NCBI GenBank assembly: GCA_900767075.1
Contig: CAAFXX010000034.1
Location: 1-7,675 of the forward strand
Reading direction: 5' to 3'
Length of the DNA stretch: 7,675 nucleotides
Source of the DNA: Bacteroidales bacterium
GTDB taxonomy: Bacteria > Bacteroidota > Bacteroidia > Bacteroidales > Muribaculaceae
Numbering within the stretch: position 1 is the stretch's first letter; every line of letters starts with the position of its first letter. The position numbers and the translations under genes were made by a program. The notes below the pieces were generated by a model. It ran no database searches. It was not told the DNA's origin and saw nothing but the letters and a program-made list of their open reading frames with translations. Of this stretch, positions 6,155-7,675 are shown in pieces.

Positions 6155-7675
6155 TCAGATGACTTCCGGCTCGAGGTCTTCCTCTTCGGCTTCGGCAGCC
6201 TTCTTGGCACGTCTGTCCTCGAGATAGCCGTATATAGTAAGTTCCTTGTCGGCAAGGGGCACGGCGAAGAAAAGGCTTGCCAGGTATCCCACGACGAGCA
6301 CGATCAGATGGCTGTATACCCCGAGCATGTATTTATGGTGAGTGAAGTTCCAGTCGCCGAGGTCGAGAAGGATCTCTTTGGTGCCTGTCCCGTGGATGTC
6401 GACTGCCGTCGATGTAAGCACGGCGTATGCCGTGAAGAGCACCGCCGCGGCGATGCCCACATAAAGGCCCTTGCTGTTTGCGCGGCGGCTGAAGAGTCCT
6501 AGCAGGAAGATGCCGACGATGCCGGCGGAGAATATGGCGTAGAGCGAGAAGAGGGCTCCGAGCACGCCTTCGCCGCCCCAAGAGATGTAGAGCAGTGCCA
6601 CGCCTACGGCTCCGACTCCGGCGAGGACGACCATCAGACGACCGAAACGGAGTTTCTGGCGGTCGGTCACGTTCTTCTTGAAGCGCGTGTAATAGTCCTG
6701 CACGGCGATCGCCGACAGACAGTTGAGGTCGGTGTCGAGACTCGAGATGGCTGCGGCGGCAAGCGCCGCGATAATAAGGCCGCGGATGCCTACAGGCAGC
6801 TCGTTGCTTATGAAGTAGGGAAATACCTCGTCCGCCTTGATGCCCTCGGGCAGCGCGGGGGCGCCTGATGAATGATAGTAGGCGAAGAGGCAGGTTCCGA
6901 CGAACATGAAGAGAGCCCAGATAGGCACGCTCATCATTACTCCGATGTAGGCGGCTTTCTTCGCGTCATGATTGTTTTTTGCAGCAAGATAACGCTGCAC
7001 GATAGTCTGGTCGGTGCCATATTTCTGAAGGGCGTAGAAAACGCCGTTGAGCGCCATGACCAGGAAGGTGAGCTGGGTCAGGTCCCAGTCGTAGGGCCCG
7101 AAATCAATCTTGTTGTATTCGCCGGCTATGCGCATCACTTCCCCGGGGCCTCCCTCCGGGAGGAAGAGGAGAAGGACCATGCAGATCACGCCGCCGCCGA
7201 TCAGAAGCATGCCCTGCGCCACGTCCATCCATACGATTGCCTCCATGCCTCCGAGGAGGGTGAGGATGATGATGGTGACGCCGAGCACGATGGCGATGCC
7301 GTAGATGTTGACGTTGAGGAAGGTGGCGAGAGCCATCGACACGAGGAAGAACACCGTGCCGGCTTTCGAGAAGTGTCCGAGGGTGAATGCCGCGGAGCTG
7401 TACATGCGCGCGAACAGTCCGAAACGGCGTTCGAAATATTCATAGGTCGAAAGGCGCACGACCTTGCGGAAGAGCGGCACGATGATGCCGATAAGGGCGA
7501 GGAGCACGAGCGGCACCATCAGCCCCTGTACGAGAAGGATCCAGTTGTCGGCATATGCGGCGCCCGGATACGCAAGGAATGTGACGCTCGAAATCAGGGT
7601 GGCGAATATCGACATGCCGACCGCCCATGCGGGGATTTTGCCGCCGGCGGCGAAATCCCCGCATGAGATCGGAAG
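6155..7675 (-). CDS. Sodium:solute symporter (SSS family), 5' end missing
   Basis: This is a Na+-coupled importer of the SSS/SLC5 family in the inner membrane. The frame stays open to the right edge, so the true start lies outside the window; the ATG at 7615 is internal. Just before it KIPAWAVGMS matches the segment that normally follows the first helix. Numbered from that Met, hydrophobic helices lie at about 2-21, 26-49, 74-100, 103-121, 130-152, 180-197, 221-246, 275-303, 325-345, 349-375, 381-401 and 430-452. Family marks are YGTDQTIVQRYLAA (199-212) and AAAISSLDTDLNCLSAIAVQDYY (from 287), the latter holding the serines of the Na2 sodium site. The tail (465-486) is charged, rich in Glu and Ala. 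It would be the first known gene of the operon, 53 bases before the alcohol dehydrogenase, and by context imports a four-carbon sugar acid or a precursor. The codons right of about 7645 are suspect because of a terminal fold-back and adapter sequence. Confidence 0.9.
   Translation of the reverse strand, partial: LPISCGDFAAGGKIPAWAVGMSIFATLISSVTFLAYPGAAYADNWILLVQGLMVPLVLLALIGIIVPLFRKVVRLSTYEYFERRFGLFARMYSSAAFTLGHFSKAGTVFFLVSMALATFLNVNIYGIAIVLGVTIIILTLLGGMEAIVWMDVAQGMLLIGGGVICMVLLLFLPEGGPGEVMRIAGEYNKIDFGPYDWDLTQLTFLVMALNGVFYALQKYGTDQTIVQRYLAAKNNHDAKKAAYIGVMMSVPIWALFMFVGTCLFAYYHSSGAPALPEGIKADEVFPYFISNELPVGIRGLIIAALAAAAISSLDTDLNCLSAIAVQDYYTRFKKNVTDRQKLRFGRLMVVLAGVGAVGVALLYISWGGEGVLGALFSLYAIFSAGIVGIFLLGLFSRRANSKGLYVGIAAAVLFTAYAVLTSTAVDIHGTGTKEILLDLGDWNFTHHKYMLGVYSHLIVLVVGYLASLFFAVPLADKELTIYGYLEDRRAKKAAEAEEEDLEPEVI
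7626..7665. repeat. 40-base near-perfect palindrome at the contig end, probable fold-back artefact
   Basis: Bases 7626-7645 are the reverse complement of 7646-7665 except for one mismatch (7639 against 7652), with no spacer. The core GCCGCCGGCGGC (7640-7651) could be genuine coding sequence (Ala-Ala-Gly-Gly of the symporter). The outer arms (CATGCGGGGATTT and its complement) make one half look like a copied-back duplicate of the other. Adapter-like bases follow immediately, so a snap-back library molecule is the simplest explanation. Confidence 0.7.
7666..7675 (+). other. Illumina adapter remnant
   Basis: The last ten bases, AGATCGGAAG, are identical to the start of the standard TruSeq read-through adapter (AGATCGGAAGAGC) and stand in the correct orientation at the very end of the sequence. 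A chance match at exactly this place is very unlikely, so these bases are probably not genomic. Confidence 0.88.

Noticed and set aside
7626..7665. The palindrome as a regulatory operator or a recombination site
   Set aside because: It lies within the symporter frame and is followed directly by adapter sequence, so a library fold-back is far more likely.
6872..7666. 264-codon plus-strand frame with very acidic and His-rich product
   Set aside because: This is the mirror image of membrane-helix codons of the symporter and runs into the artefactual right end.
1..7675. tRNA, rRNA, CRISPR arrays, insertion sequences or attachment sites
   Set aside because: I looked for cloverleaf-like segments, regularly spaced repeats and transposase motifs and saw none.

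Overview
The window looks like a piece of a moderately GC-rich Bacteroidota chromosome, probably Bacteroidales. The reasons are a Bacteroidota-type promoter (TAnnTTTG) ahead of the efflux genes, few clear Shine-Dalgarno sequences, and a TolC/HlyD pair of the kind common in gut Bacteroidales. A family such as Muribaculaceae is only a guess. Every gene I can support lies on the minus strand, so transcription runs from the right edge to the left.

Right part (7675 to about 2428): a five-gene, closely spaced group reading, in transcription order, sodium:solute symporter (5' end cut by the window), iron-containing alcohol dehydrogenase, PdxA-family dehydrogenase, four-carbon acid sugar kinase (DUF1537 family) and a small hydrophobic protein. 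A strong hairpin followed by seven T on the minus strand closes it. Kinase plus PdxA is the known pairing for catabolism of D-threonate or D-erythronate: phosphorylation at C4, then oxidation and decarboxylation to dihydroxyacetone phosphate. The symporter is the likely importer. The iron alcohol dehydrogenase and the small membrane protein are not part of the textbook pathway and are the main biological open points.

Middle (2166 to 2506): a gene-poor, AT-richer stretch that holds the terminator, a predicted promoter nested against it, and a long leader with a possible 28-residue leader peptide and a compound hairpin.

Left part (2165 to 1): a TolC-type outer membrane channel gene overlapping by 4 bases the start of an HlyD/EmrA-type membrane fusion protein, which runs off the left edge. 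These are two parts of a tripartite exporter; the inner-membrane pump is expected just beyond the left edge.

Caution: the last bases on the right (7666-7675) equal the first ten bases of the common Illumina adapter, and directly before them sits a 40-base fold-back palindrome. The right end is therefore probably a library artefact and should not be read as genome.
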